The notes: a model not told the origin generated them from the letters alone. 64,000 bases of DNA from Marinibactrum halimedae (GCF_021234875.1 NZ_JAJQVM010000003.1:1-64000); one strand, 5' to 3'; positions 44,068-54,044 are shown, counted from the first letter of the stretch. Program-made: numbers and translations.

Positions 44068-45849
44068 ATGACCATTTTCCATTTTGATAAGAAACCAGTA
44101 TGTCGTAGTTTTCGTTGGGGAAAACTTCGTTATGCCATAAAAACTTTTTTATCTCTTCGTGGATTAAAGCCTAGCGACTTTAAAATGAGTGGGTTAAGAG
44201 TCCATTGCTTGAGCCAGGGTTGGTTGAAAAATACCGTCATAAGTATGGGATTTGTGGCTGTGACTGGTACATTGGTGGCTGATGATGTGGTGAATTTAAC
44301 CGATCCTGCTTTGATGAAGGGCTTTGATGTAGAGGGATTTTTTGATGAGTATTGGAGTCCTGAGGCCCTGAATTCATGGGAGTGTAAACATCTTTACTTT
44401 TTATCCCCATTCACACTGCCCCGTTGTATGCAGTCCCAAACGGTGAAGCAACATTTATCGTCGTTGGAAAAAATTGCCCTGGCCAATGACGTAAATCGGG
44501 CAGCTGGTCTTAAAGGGTACGAGGCATCTGTAGCGTATATTGAAGAAGCATTAGTGACCATGGGTTATGACGTGGTGCTCGATGAATTTACATTCAATGC
44601 TTTTTATGAATTAGAAGATGGCGTACTGAAATCTCTATCACCGGATGAAAAAACGTATGATTGGGATATTGATGTTACCTATATGTCGCAAAGTGAAGCG
44701 GGGACGGTTTCGGGTGCTGTGGTCGCGATTGATTTGGCTTTAGGTGAGGGGAACAGCTCTACCAGCGGTTGTGAAATAGAAGATTTTGCAGCTTTTCCGT
44801 CAAGCGCTATTGCGCTGATACAACGCGGTACATGCAGTTTTGCACAAAAAGCACAAAATGCAGTTGCAGCAGGGGCTGTGGGTGTCATCATTTTTAATCA
44901 AGGTAATACAGAGGATCGTACCGGCTTAATTAACGGTACGCTTGGGGTTGAGTATTCAGGGCAGGTTCCTGTTTTTTTCACCACATACAATAATGGTGTA
45001 GTTTGGTCTGAAACGCCTAGTTTAACGATGACAATGGTTTCCAATGTACTCCGTGAAGAGCGCATTGTTCAAAATGTGATAGCGGAGACCAAATCTGGGA
45101 GTGCCAGTAATGTCATTATGGTCGGTGCCCATTTGGATTCCGTATTTGCAGGCCCTGGTATTAACGATAATGGTACTGGAACAGCTGCGCTATTGGAGTT
45201 GGCGAATCTCGTCAGTAAAGCGTATGTAAAAAATAAAATTCGCTTTGCATGGTGGGGAGCTGAAGAAGCTGGATTGGTGGGCTCTACGGATTATGTGCAA
45301 CGCTTAGATGAAGGCTCTCTTAAAAATATTAAGGCGTACCTTAATTTTGACATGATTGCATCACCAAATTATAAGTTTGGTATTTATGATGGTGATGGCT
45401 CTGATTTTGATCTCGTAGGTCCTCCGGGTTCGGATAGCATAGAGAAGTTATTTGAAAGTTATTTTGGTTTGAGAGGGTTGTCCTACGAGGGAAGTCAGAT
45501 CAACTTCCGTTCGGATTATGCCGAATTTTTTCGCAGAGGAACTGCAATAGGCGGCTTGTTCACTGGGGCTGAAGCTGAAAAAACAGAAGAACAGGCTGAA
45601 AAGTATGGCGGTGAATCGGGCATCCCGTTGGACAGTTGTTATCACCAATTTTGTGATGCTTTGACCAATGTGAATGAGAGAGCGCTAGAAGTGAACAGTG
45701 ATGCTATTGCTTACGTGGTGTCTAAGCTGGCCAACTCCACAAAATTGATTGATGAAGAAAGAGAGGCGGGTTCAGAAACATCAGCACAAGCAGACCCTTT
45801 AAGTGCGAATTACGATATTCAATATTGGGGAAAGCACCTTATAAAATAA
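44068..45849 (+). CDS. Secreted M28 metallopeptidase with PA domain
   Basis: 593 aa from ATG 44068, which has AGGA 8-11 bases upstream; ATG 44185 gives a more classical signal peptide (NTVISMGFVAVTGTLVA), and the frame is open from 43933, so the start is uncertain. A PA (protease-associated) domain lies around FPSSAIALIQRGTCSFAQKAQNAVAAGAVGVIIFN. The M28 di-zinc catalytic core follows: VGAHLDSVFAGPGINDNGTGTAALLELA (His and Asp), WWGAEEAGLVGS (general base Glu and ligand Glu), LNFDMIAS and a late CYHQFCD with the last His. Aminopeptidase likely, exported. Confidence 0.88.
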   Translation: MTIFHFDKKPVCRSFRWGKLRYAIKTFLSLRGLKPSDFKMSGLRVHCLSQGWLKNTVISMGFVAVTGTLVADDVVNLTDPALMKGFDVEGFFDEYWSPEALNSWECKHLYFLSPFTLPRCMQSQTVKQHLSSLEKIALANDVNRAAGLKGYEASVAYIEEALVTMGYDVVLDEFTFNAFYELEDGVLKSLSPDEKTYDWDIDVTYMSQSEAGTVSGAVVAIDLALGEGNSSTSGCEIEDFAAFPSSAIALIQRGTCSFAQKAQNAVAAGAVGVIIFNQGNTEDRTGLINGTLGVEYSGQVPVFFTTYNNGVVWSETPSLTMTMVSNVLREERIVQNVIAETKSGSASNVIMVGAHLDSVFAGPGINDNGTGTAALLELANLVSKAYVKNKIRFAWWGAEEAGLVGSTDYVQRLDEGSLKNIKAYLNFDMIASPNYKFGIYDGDGSDFDLVGPPGSDSIEKLFESYFGLRGLSYEGSQINFRSDYAEFFRRGTAIGGLFTGAEAEKTEEQAEKYGGESGIPLDSCYHQFCDALTNVNERALEVNSDAIAYVVSKLANSTKLIDEEREAGSETSAQADPLSANYDIQYWGKHLIK

Positions 45850-45862
45850 ATGGTTAAATCTA

Positions 45863-45907
45863 TTTTTTGATAAGTTGTTTTTTGACAACTTGTTCTTTGA
45901 TAAATAG
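45863..45907. repeat. 15-bp tandem repeat, three units
   Basis: TTTTTTGATAAGTTG, TTTTTTGACAACTTG and TTCTTTGATAAATAG between the convergent peptidase and acyltransferase genes. Confidence 0.75.
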
Positions 45908-45922
45908 TTGTCTCGTCGTGTG

Positions 45923-47074
45923 CTAGGTCTTCCACTTTGGTGTGATAAATCCTTTAATATGAGATTCAATAACTTCGTGTGCTTGCTTAAATCGGAGTGC
46001 CTTTTTTTCAATAAATTTCCAAGACAAGATTGCCATACCCAGTGTACCGATGAAGGAATAGATAATCATTTCTGATACAGAAATGTTAGGTTGTAGTGCA
46101 ATGGTTATTTGCTGTATTGGAAATGCATAAATATAAATGCCATAGGAATAGTCTCCGAAGTGATTAAATTTCCTGATGATGCCTGCTGGAACGTAGGCAA
46201 TGAAAAAAAGTAGGTAAGGCAGTGTAATGCAATAGGCAATATAAAAGCATTCTTTATGAATGAGGGAAACAGACAGTAAGCTAAGTAGTACTAATGCAAT
46301 AGGTGAAGATAGATGCAGGTTTTTTTTCCAGAGATAACAGGCCGCACCGATAAAAAAGAATGAAAACAACCGAATAGACTGGCCTTGGTAGAATTGCAGA
46401 AAGTGGTTGGCAATATTTAAAATCGTGGCTGTTATTGCAATAAGCAATAGGGTCCATGGTAAAGAGAGTCTTAAAGAGAACTTGGAAAACACATATTTGC
46501 TCAGGTGTAAAATAGAGCTAATGGTCAACACTAACAATATGTACATTTTGAGCTCATAGGGGAGTGTCCACAGTGAGCCATTAATAGAGTCAGCATAGGG
46601 TAAATGCTCAAAGGTGCCTGGTACGTAGAATTCAATGCCAAATAGAAGAATTGAATTTTTGATGAGGTATTTGTAGGTCTGTTTGTGTTGTAAGTACTCT
46701 GCACTGGTGAGTTCAGTGAAATATAAGCCAACACCAAATACAGTTATAAAAACCGCGATCAGTAGCGCGGGGTAAATGCGCAAAAATCTGGCCCAAGCAA
46801 ACGCAAGTGTACTTTTTCGTGCTAAATAGCTTCCACAGATTAAAAAACCACTGGATATGAAAAAAATATCAACGGCAATACTTCCCCAGGTTAGGCCTAG
46901 GCTGAGCTTCATTGGCTCCGCTTCTGGCGAGCCAAAAGTAAGCGCAAAACTATGACTAAACAACACTAAAGAGGCAGCAATAAATCGAATTAAATTGAAA
47001 TTGTTATCTCTATTGGTGGCGTATTCGGATAATGATTTTGTGTTGTCTTTTTTCAGAAATAGCTTAAGTGTCAT
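45923..47074 (-). CDS. Acyltransferase-3 family membrane protein (OafA/YrhL type)
   Basis: 383 aa. After a charged N-terminus, RDNNFNLIRFIAASLVLFSHSFAL is the first helix with the catalytic His of the family (xxHS). About ten hydrophobic segments follow, including SLGLTWGSIAVDIFFISSGFLICGSYLARK, the second family signature. Transfers acyl groups to surface glycans or other extracytoplasmic substrates. Isolated, with no glycan synthesis genes around it. Confidence 0.87.
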   Translation of the reverse strand: MTLKLFLKKDNTKSLSEYATNRDNNFNLIRFIAASLVLFSHSFALTFGSPEAEPMKLSLGLTWGSIAVDIFFISSGFLICGSYLARKSTLAFAWARFLRIYPALLIAVFITVFGVGLYFTELTSAEYLQHKQTYKYLIKNSILLFGIEFYVPGTFEHLPYADSINGSLWTLPYELKMYILLVLTISSILHLSKYVFSKFSLRLSLPWTLLLIAITATILNIANHFLQFYQGQSIRLFSFFFIGAACYLWKKNLHLSSPIALVLLSLLSVSLIHKECFYIAYCITLPYLLFFIAYVPAGIIRKFNHFGDYSYGIYIYAFPIQQITIALQPNISVSEMIIYSFIGTLGMAILSWKFIEKKALRFKQAHEVIESHIKGFITPKWKT

Positions 47075-47080
47075 GATTTT

Positions 47081-47146
47081 CTCAACTTCTGAAGGCTAAG
47101 ACTCTATTGATCCCTCAACTTCTGAAGGTTAAGACTCTATTGATCC
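47081..47146. repeat. 33-bp tandem repeat, two copies
   Basis: A 33-bp unit beginning CTCAACTTCTGAAGG at 47081-47113 is repeated with one change at 47114-47146. A looser 18-bp pair (TGTTACAGTAATTG / CGTTACAGCAATCT) follows to about 47180. Directly upstream of the acyltransferase start. Confidence 0.88.
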
Positions 47147-47347
47147 TGTTACAGTAATTGTTCCCGTTACAGCAATCTTGATTGCAGTTGCTCTCGGTGC
47201 TGTTCTTCTGACTGATATTTCAATCACTATAAACCATCATTGCTAATGGTTTCTGTGAGTAATTTCTAAAATTGATGGATTCAATTTTGAGGTGTCTCGT
47301 TTGCTGAGGGTGCGCATAAATTGATCGGCACTCTTGTGATTATAGCC

Positions 47348-47470
47348 ATGAATAACGATGACAGAGAACTAAATCACTATATGCTTGAAGAAACTCGTAT
47401 TCGTGAAATACAACAAGTTGAACCGAACGAAAGACTTGATGTTGTGATAAGAGTATTTGGCCTGAAATAA
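47348..47470 (+). CDS. Possible small protein, 40 aa
   Basis: ATG 47348 to TAA 47470. The peptide starts MNNDDRELNHYMLEETRI and ends VIRVFGLK; it is charged, helical and has balanced codon use, unlike random frames in this AT-rich gap. No clear ribosome site and no known family. It lies alone in a 766-bp gap between the acyltransferase and the trypsin-like gene. Confidence 0.35.
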   Translation: MNNDDRELNHYMLEETRIREIQQVEPNERLDVVIRVFGLK

Positions 47471-47840
47471 AAAGAGACTGCCAATATTGTGAATGGCGAT
47501 AAATTTATTAATTTTTTAAAACCTTTTATAGTGAATGCAGAAAATCCATTTTTTATTAATGGTTATTGTTGTTGAGTCAAATTAATTTTTATTGAAAGTA
47601 CTTTCGCTGGCGTATTGTTTTGCAATGATGAATAAGCGTGTCGATGTCATCTGTTGTTATTTCTTGTTACAGACATAACGTTGTTTTTCGTTTAAATATA
47701 GTAGTTGATGACCTCTGTGGTGAAGTTGTCTATGAAACTTTCTTGAAGTTTGATGAATTTGGAATCAAGTGAGAGGGTTTTATTTGGCTTTTGGTTTTTT
47801 ATAAAACTAAATTTAAATAAAAGGAAAATAGGATTTTGTG

Positions 47841-49847
47841 ATGAAAATAAAGAATCCATTGAGCAGTTGTGTGGGTGTGTTGTTGGTGCCATTGTTGAGT
47901 TTTTCATCCATCGTTAGTGCGGATGAAAACCGTATAGGAAAAGATTTTTTTAATATTGGTACGGTGTATGGTCGTATTTACAACGATGTGAATGCGAATG
48001 GCCGTTCAAGTTTTGGTGAGAGTGGCATAGAAGGTGTTGTTGTATTTGCGGATATTAACGACAACGGCCTTCGTGATGAAGGAGAGCCTTTTGATGAGAC
48101 AGGCCCTTTTGGCTTTTATCGCTTACCAAAACTCAGCGCCGGCGATTATCGTATTCGACAAGAAGTTCCTTTTGGGTGGCGTAATACAGCCGGCGGTGAG
48201 GGACGTTCAGTAGGGTCGGTGGTGGTTTCTCTGCCAGAAAACGACATTATTGTGCCGCAAATTATAGGAGGGGATGAAGTCACGCCTAATGAGTATCCCT
48301 TTATGGTTGCGGTAGGGTTTGAATCTGAAGGGCAGTTTTTTCAATTCTGTGGTGGTGTTTTAGTGTCTGATCAATGGGTGGCAACGGCGGCGCATTGTTC
48401 GACAAACACAGACCCGAGTACCGTTAATGTCTTGGTTGGAACGAATAACATACTCGATGGCAGTGGTGAGGTATTGGGTGTGGATGAGGTGATTTTACAT
48501 CCAGAATACATACTCTCACCGTCTGAGCCGGGTATGCCTTTTGGTGTCAGCGGCGGCTATGACATTGCACTGTGGAAATTATCTCAACCGATTAATCTGG
48601 AAGAAAGTGATTTACAAACGGTTGCCATGATTTCTCAGGAGGATAAAGCGCTGACGGATGACGGTGTGTTGGCGACAGCCGTTGGCTGGGGAGTATCCGA
48701 TTTAGAAAGCCAGTTATTACAAGATGTTCATCTTCCTATTTTCGATACCCAAGTGTGTCAAGATGTTTATTTTGATTCTATTAATTTTGATACACAAATA
48801 TGCGGTGGTGTACCCCAAGGGGGAATTGATGCCTGCCAAGGTGACAGTGGTGGTCCACTGCTGGTACGCGATTTTGATCAAGATGTTTGGAAATTAGCTG
48901 GTGTTACAAGTTATGGTAATGGTTGTGCGTTACCGGGTAACCCAGGTGTATGGGCTCGTGTTTCTGAATTGTCTGATTGGGTGAAACAAGTCGCTGTCAG
49001 TGAATCCCGTGTGTACGATATCACCTTGAAGCCTTGGAATATTGTGCGAGCAGATTTTGGTAACCAGGCTGCTCGTTATGAGCCGAGTCAATCTATTGAA
49101 GATCGCTGGCAGTTAGTGGATGCCACTTTTGACAGCTCTTCCGGTGACTCATTGTCGGTGAGCTGGAATATTCTGGATGAGTCGTATTTGCCTCGTGTAT
49201 TCGATTGCTTTGTGGATGGCGATGGAGCTGGCACATTACTACCCGAAGAATTTGTAGAATGCTTTGAAGGCGGTAATTCTATTTCACTACCACCATTGGG
49301 CGATGGTGTTTTCGTATCCACACTTTATGCGTCATTGGGTGATGCACAATTTGAGCGTAAAAATGGTGTAATTAGTGGAACGCCTGTTGAGTCACTGGTA
49401 AGCGGTTCGTTAACGGTAGAAGATATTATTGACCCCGATTATTTGGCGCCATATTTTTTAGATTATTATGATGTCGACGGGTTGAGTGGTGAAAAAGCCT
49501 TTGCAATTCGTGTTACCGCAGATACGTTGGATGATTTATTTATTGCACTTTATGATCGTGATGTGCGTGAGGTAAATGGGCGTGGCGGTGTGCTTAATAC
49601 CACGTTTACGTTTGGTCAAGGGTCGGTAGCAGAAATGATTGTCGAAACCCAGCCGGGAGTCAATTACGTTGTGGGTGTCTCAACTTTCAGTGCAGAAGCT
49701 GTCGGTGATTACACCATAAGCATCTTGAATGAGGGTGAGCCTGTGGCGACAACCTTGAATACCCCTGAGCGTCCAGCTATTAATCGACGTGGTTTAAGAA
49801 AAGACCCAATAGTAAAATCCGTTGTACCTTATCCTTTAGCACCATAG
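47841..49847 (+). CDS. Secreted SdrD-B/trypsin-like serine protease
   Basis: 668 aa from ATG 47841. Signal peptide to about residue 27. An SdrD-B-like domain at ~38-135 (GTVYGRIYNDVNANG, DINDNGLRDEGEP) acts as N-terminal extension. A chymotrypsin-like S1 domain starts at IIGGDEV (residue 141) with TAAHC (His185), YDIALWKL (Asp241) and ACQGDSGGP (Ser336). Asp330 at the base of the S1 pocket predicts trypsin-like Arg/Lys specificity. Residues ~395-660 are a beta-rich tail similar to bacterial pre-peptidase C-terminal domains. The VPQ-IIGG junction looks like a zymogen cleavage site. Confidence 0.88.
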   Translation: MKIKNPLSSCVGVLLVPLLSFSSIVSADENRIGKDFFNIGTVYGRIYNDVNANGRSSFGESGIEGVVVFADINDNGLRDEGEPFDETGPFGFYRLPKLSAGDYRIRQEVPFGWRNTAGGEGRSVGSVVVSLPENDIIVPQIIGGDEVTPNEYPFMVAVGFESEGQFFQFCGGVLVSDQWVATAAHCSTNTDPSTVNVLVGTNNILDGSGEVLGVDEVILHPEYILSPSEPGMPFGVSGGYDIALWKLSQPINLEESDLQTVAMISQEDKALTDDGVLATAVGWGVSDLESQLLQDVHLPIFDTQVCQDVYFDSINFDTQICGGVPQGGIDACQGDSGGPLLVRDFDQDVWKLAGVTSYGNGCALPGNPGVWARVSELSDWVKQVAVSESRVYDITLKPWNIVRADFGNQAARYEPSQSIEDRWQLVDATFDSSSGDSLSVSWNILDESYLPRVFDCFVDGDGAGTLLPEEFVECFEGGNSISLPPLGDGVFVSTLYASLGDAQFERKNGVISGTPVESLVSGSLTVEDIIDPDYLAPYFLDYYDVDGLSGEKAFAIRVTADTLDDLFIALYDRDVREVNGRGGVLNTTFTFGQGSVAEMIVETQPGVNYVVGVSTFSAEAVGDYTISILNEGEPVATTLNTPERPAINRRGLRKDPIVKSVVPYPLAP

Positions 49848-49891
49848 TGGTGGATAAAGTCAAAGTGGTGTTTTTTTAATTTTAAGCAGTG

Positions 49892-49920
49892 AAAAAGCGT
49901 ACGGAATGTACGCTTTTTTT
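49892..49920 (+). terminator. Intrinsic terminator after the trypsin-like gene
   Basis: A-tract, GCGTAC-GGAAT-GTACGC stem, TTTTTTT. It lies 45 bp after the stop codon. Confidence 0.88.
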
Positions 49921-49942
49921 GCATAAAATAAAGCCATTGAAT

Positions 49943-50257
49943 GTGTGCGGTTTATGGAATGGAAAACAATGTGTGGGTGATGTTTTTTTAAATATATTTT
50001 TTACATTCGTCATTTTGTTCTTGATAATTTGGACGCTTTTACCATGGGGATTTGGCCTCTCAAATTTTAAGCGATGTCACAGTAAAGTACTTGGCATGAT
50101 CGGTACTGGTTGTTGGTTATTACTATTGGTGTCGCACGGCCTAGCGGTGTATTTCGTATGGAACACCGTAATGTCGGTATTCTTAATTTTCTTCATGCTG
50201 TTTTCTTTTCACATCTTCTTTGCGCTTTTATTTGCTAAAAATGTGGGTACGAATTAG
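49943..50257 (+). CDS. Small three-helix membrane protein
   Basis: The open frame begins at 49889, but its first codons form the terminator stem of the previous gene, so the start is probably one of GTG 49943 or GTG 49973. Three strongly hydrophobic helices (VFLNIFFTFVILFLIIWTLL, VLGMIGTGCWLLLLVSHGLAVYF, SVFLIFFMLFSFHIFFALLF) separated by a short basic loop. No homologue recognised. Confidence 0.5.
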   Translation: MCGLWNGKQCVGDVFLNIFFTFVILFLIIWTLLPWGFGLSNFKRCHSKVLGMIGTGCWLLLLVSHGLAVYFVWNTVMSVFLIFFMLFSFHIFFALLFAKNVGTN

Positions 50258-50570
50258 TTGTTCTCGGCACTGTTCTGGTGCGGAATAGTTTGATTTGCAC
50301 ACTTATCGTCTTGATTGAAATAATCATATTTTTATTCTTAATGTAAAGAAATGAAAACGATTACAGTCTATTGACTTTTCGTTTCTTTCAGATCACGCCA
50401 TTTGTGGCGCGATTTTGGAAAAATTTGAAACTGAAGTGGTTCTCTTAATTTCTAAAAGTTATTAATTGGCAGCTTTATTGCTAAATCGGTTTTACGTTTT
50501 CCATATGAAGTAAAGCTAATTAAATTAAATATTGATATTGCATTAATTTATATTGTATTGGGGTGTAAGC

Positions 50571-53500
50571 ATGTCTATGGGTACAAAACAAACCGTCCAA
50601 GTCAATTCGTTTCAGAGGAACGGAAAATCATCTGCCGGCGGTAAATTATCCGCATTGGTGGTGGCGATAGCAGCCGGTCATTCGGTATTTGCGCAAGCGG
50701 CAGTGACTCAGGTAGCACCAGAGAAGTTGGATTCCCTAACGTCGATATCAGTGCCTGGCGGGTTAATGGAAGTCTCAGGGGAAAACTTATCAAAATTGAA
50801 AGGCGCGTTTGTTGAAAGTGGCAAACAGCATGTCATGGTGAAATTCCCCTCGGCCACCGCGTCGGATTTATCTTCCAGTGATCGTGCTAAAGCGTTTTCT
50901 CAACAAGCGGATGCGGTACAAGAAAAATTTATTGCAGACATTAAAGCCTTAGCGCCCAGTGCTCAGGTATTGGGGAAAACCCGGTTGGCAGCCAACGCAG
51001 TGTATTTGGATGTGGATGTGAAAGAGCTGCCCGCCATTGCCGATCGTGTTGATATTGAATACGTTGTGGCCGTTGCAGATTACCAACCGCTAACGAATCA
51101 AACCCAATTGGACGAAACCGTTTCTCATGTGGGTGGTGCGATATTGCAAGCGACGGGCTTTACCGGTAAAGGGGTTGAAATTGCGGTGATCGATTCCGGT
51201 ATTGATTACACCCATGCTGCCTTTGGTGGTCCAGGTACTTTGGAGGCGTATACCTTTGCCAATGAAGATCCGGTCAATACTGATGGTGTTTTCCCAACAG
51301 AGAAAGTCATCGGGGGATATGACTTTATTGGTGAGTGGCCTGATGAACCGCTTTCTGAAGATGGTGACCCTCTCGATACCGGAGGTCATGGAACGCATGT
51401 GGCGGATATTGCTGCAGGTCTAAAAGGCATGGCACCAGATGCTAAATTACATGCACTGAAAGTCTGCCGTCGTTTTTGTTCGGGCGTAGGCATTATGCGA
51501 TCCATTGAGTATTCGATGGATCCAAATGGCGATGGTGACCCAAGTGATGCTGTGGACATCATTAACTTATCTTTGGGGGCAGATTACGGTTTGGCTTTCG
51601 ACGATGATGCGTCTGCGGCCATTGATCGGGCCACTGAGCTGGGAATTTTAAGTGTGGCAGCGGCGGGTAATGATGCGGATAAACCGTTTATTCTTGCCAC
51701 ACCATCGGCGGCCAAAACCGCGTTATCGGTTGCTTGGACGACCTCACCTGGCGCCTTTAAAAGCCAATTAACCGTTGAGAATGGTGACGGTACTTCGACG
51801 AATTACGATGCGATATTAATGGGCTTTTCGCCGGAGCCTGAAGCGGCTATCGCGACGGATATGGCGGTCAGTTACGGTGATGGAAATGGCAGTGCACTGA
51901 ACGGCTGTGATACCGACACCGGTGAAAATCCGTTTGTACCTGATTCGCTTACTGGCAAAGTTGTCATGGTTGATCGTGGTGCGTGTACGTTTGTGGAGAA
52001 AGTGGAAAACATTCAAGAGGCAGGTGGTGTATTAGCCATTGTGGCGCAAAATAGAGATGAAGCCCCCTTCTCTGGAGGCGGTAGCTCAAACGCCACGATT
52101 CCTTCGGTTATGATTGCTCAATCGACAGGGGATTTGCTGCGTGATAATGCCACACTTGCGTATCTCGACCCTGCCAATCGGGTGTCTTTGGCGGAACGAA
52201 TGGAAGTTGCCTCTTCTCGTGGTCCAGACTCTTCTTACAGCAGCATTAAACCTGAAATTGGCGCACCGGGTCGTTCGGTTTCTGCGGTTGCCGGTGCCGG
52301 TGAAGGGGTAAGCCCATTCAGTGGTACCTCTGGCGCCACACCGGTTGTAGCCGGTGCTGCTGCGCAAATATTAGAGAAGTTCCCACACTGGGGGCCTGCT
52401 CAAGTGAAAAGTGCTCTTGTGAGTACGGGCGAGCGTGATATTTACGTGGAAGAAGGCGAATTAGCCCCGATTACCCGTATTGGTGGTGGCGAGTTACGGG
52501 TGGATCAAGCCATTAATACGCCTCTTGCCATATACGATGTAAGTTCTCATTTCGCGTCTGAAACGAGCACCTTACCGTTTGGTTTTGTGGAGGTGACTGA
52601 GAAAACCACCTTACAAAAAACACTGAGTATTAAAAATATTACTGATAACGAAACATTAATGCTGACGTTTGAGCCGGAGTTTCGTTATGAAAGTGATGCG
52701 CTTGCGGGTGCCGTCAGTATTGACGTGATGAACCAAATTGAATTGGGGTATGGGGCAGAAACGTCGATTACGGTTAGTCTCACTATCGACCCAAGTAAAT
52801 TACCGAACAGCACCTTAAACTCGGGCGCCGGAGCTCAAGACTCAGAAGCGTTGGGTGCTTTGGAATTTGATGGTTACTTGTTAATTAAACTGAATGGTGA
52901 TCGTGAAGTTGCCGTACCTTGGCATGTTATTGCTAGAAAAGCATCGGAGGCAGAGACAAATACCACTGTTTTAAATGACGAGTTTGAAACCATTGTTGAG
53001 ATTTCTAACCAAGGTTCAGGCTTTGCAGCATTGAAGCCCTTTAACCTTTATGCACTGGGTGAAGATTTACCCGAAGGTTTACGTGGTGAAGATAAGCCGA
53101 TTCGCGATTTACGTGCGTTAGGTTCTCGTGCTTACCCATCAGAACAGTGTGCCGATTCTTTCAAATGGGAAATTGGCTTAAACAGTTGGGAGCCGGTACA
53201 AGTGTCTTACCATGCTCAATATGAAATTTTGGTTGACTTGGATAATGATGGTACCGATGACTTCATGGTAACCAATCTCGACTTTAATGACTTTGTTGGC
53301 GAAGATGGTAATGATGGTCGCAATGTCGTAGCAGTACAGAACTTAGAGACGAATACTTTGCGAGCCAATTTCTTTACCCAACATGCTGCAAACTCACGCA
53401 CGACGGTATTGGAGTTTTGTGGCGAATTAATGGGATTATCAGAGTTTCCTGAATCGCCAATCACCCTCACACCCCGTGTGAATAATGGTGGGAGCGTTCA

Positions 53501-54044
53501 GGGTGCGCAATTGCCCAGTGTCAGTGTGTGGCCGGGTAATGAGCGTTACCACTTTATTACGGAAGACGGCGTAATCATTGAGCAAGGCGGGGTAGCCAGT
53601 GTAACCGTACATGATATGAAAACCGAAGACGGTGCAATTGGCGCGTTTATTCAAACCAATCGACAAGTTTCATTAGCCAACGGTGCTATTGGGTACCCGG
53701 GGGCCAAGTCAGATAATGAAGTGTTGCTGGTTACCGCTCCGGGTGTGAGCACCCCTATTTCTCAAGATTGTGGAGATATGGGTGTGGCTTATACCTCGGA
53801 CAATAGTTTTACTGTTTACTTGAAAGACCAAGGGTGGCCGACAGATACCGGGTACAAATACCTTTGTGCCAATGGTGGATGTTACCAAGGTGAATTGCAA
53901 AACGGTTTCTACCAGAAAACGTTTAATGGTTCGTTGGGGCAAGAAGTGTCACTGGAATTTAAAGTTAAACTGGCTAATGGCGGTGAATTCCGTGCAACAG
54001 ATTCAGAAGTCTTTAGTAAAGACTCCTGTTTGCTGCCGAAGTAA
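50571..54044 (+). CDS. Secreted S8 (subtilisin-like) serine protease with PA domain
   Basis: 1157 aa; ATG 50571 follows GGGG at 8 bases. Signal segment SALVVAIAAGHSVFAQAA. An inhibitor-I9-like propeptide (QHVMVKFPSA...YVVAVADY) precedes the S8 catalytic domain: Asp208 (AVIDSGID), His273 (GGHGTHVA) and Ser587 (GTSGATP). A PA domain is inserted between His and Ser (VMVDRGACTFVEKVENIQEAGG), as in lactocepin/vibriolysin-like S8 enzymes. The ~500-residue C-terminus is beta-rich with a four-Cys end, probably for substrate binding or secretion. Followed by a strong terminator. Confidence 0.9.
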   Translation: MSMGTKQTVQVNSFQRNGKSSAGGKLSALVVAIAAGHSVFAQAAVTQVAPEKLDSLTSISVPGGLMEVSGENLSKLKGAFVESGKQHVMVKFPSATASDLSSSDRAKAFSQQADAVQEKFIADIKALAPSAQVLGKTRLAANAVYLDVDVKELPAIADRVDIEYVVAVADYQPLTNQTQLDETVSHVGGAILQATGFTGKGVEIAVIDSGIDYTHAAFGGPGTLEAYTFANEDPVNTDGVFPTEKVIGGYDFIGEWPDEPLSEDGDPLDTGGHGTHVADIAAGLKGMAPDAKLHALKVCRRFCSGVGIMRSIEYSMDPNGDGDPSDAVDIINLSLGADYGLAFDDDASAAIDRATELGILSVAAAGNDADKPFILATPSAAKTALSVAWTTSPGAFKSQLTVENGDGTSTNYDAILMGFSPEPEAAIATDMAVSYGDGNGSALNGCDTDTGENPFVPDSLTGKVVMVDRGACTFVEKVENIQEAGGVLAIVAQNRDEAPFSGGGSSNATIPSVMIAQSTGDLLRDNATLAYLDPANRVSLAERMEVASSRGPDSSYSSIKPEIGAPGRSVSAVAGAGEGVSPFSGTSGATPVVAGAAAQILEKFPHWGPAQVKSALVSTGERDIYVEEGELAPITRIGGGELRVDQAINTPLAIYDVSSHFASETSTLPFGFVEVTEKTTLQKTLSIKNITDNETLMLTFEPEFRYESDALAGAVSIDVMNQIELGYGAETSITVSLTIDPSKLPNSTLNSGAGAQDSEALGALEFDGYLLIKLNGDREVAVPWHVIARKASEAETNTTVLNDEFETIVEISNQGSGFAALKPFNLYALGEDLPEGLRGEDKPIRDLRALGSRAYPSEQCADSFKWEIGLNSWEPVQVSYHAQYEILVDLDNDGTDDFMVTNLDFNDFVGEDGNDGRNVVAVQNLETNTLRANFFTQHAANSRTTVLEFCGELMGLSEFPESPITLTPRVNNGGSVQGAQLPSVSVWPGNERYHFITEDGVIIEQGGVASVTVHDMKTEDGAIGAFIQTNRQVSLANGAIGYPGAKSDNEVLLVTAPGVSTPISQDCGDMGVAYTSDNSFTVYLKDQGWPTDTGYKYLCANGGCYQGELQNGFYQKTFNGSLGQEVSLEFKVKLANGGEFRATDSEVFSKDSCLLPK

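Noticed and set aside
49889-49942. Upstream start of the small membrane protein
   Set aside because: These codons form the terminator hairpin of the preceding protease gene, so translation from there is unlikely.
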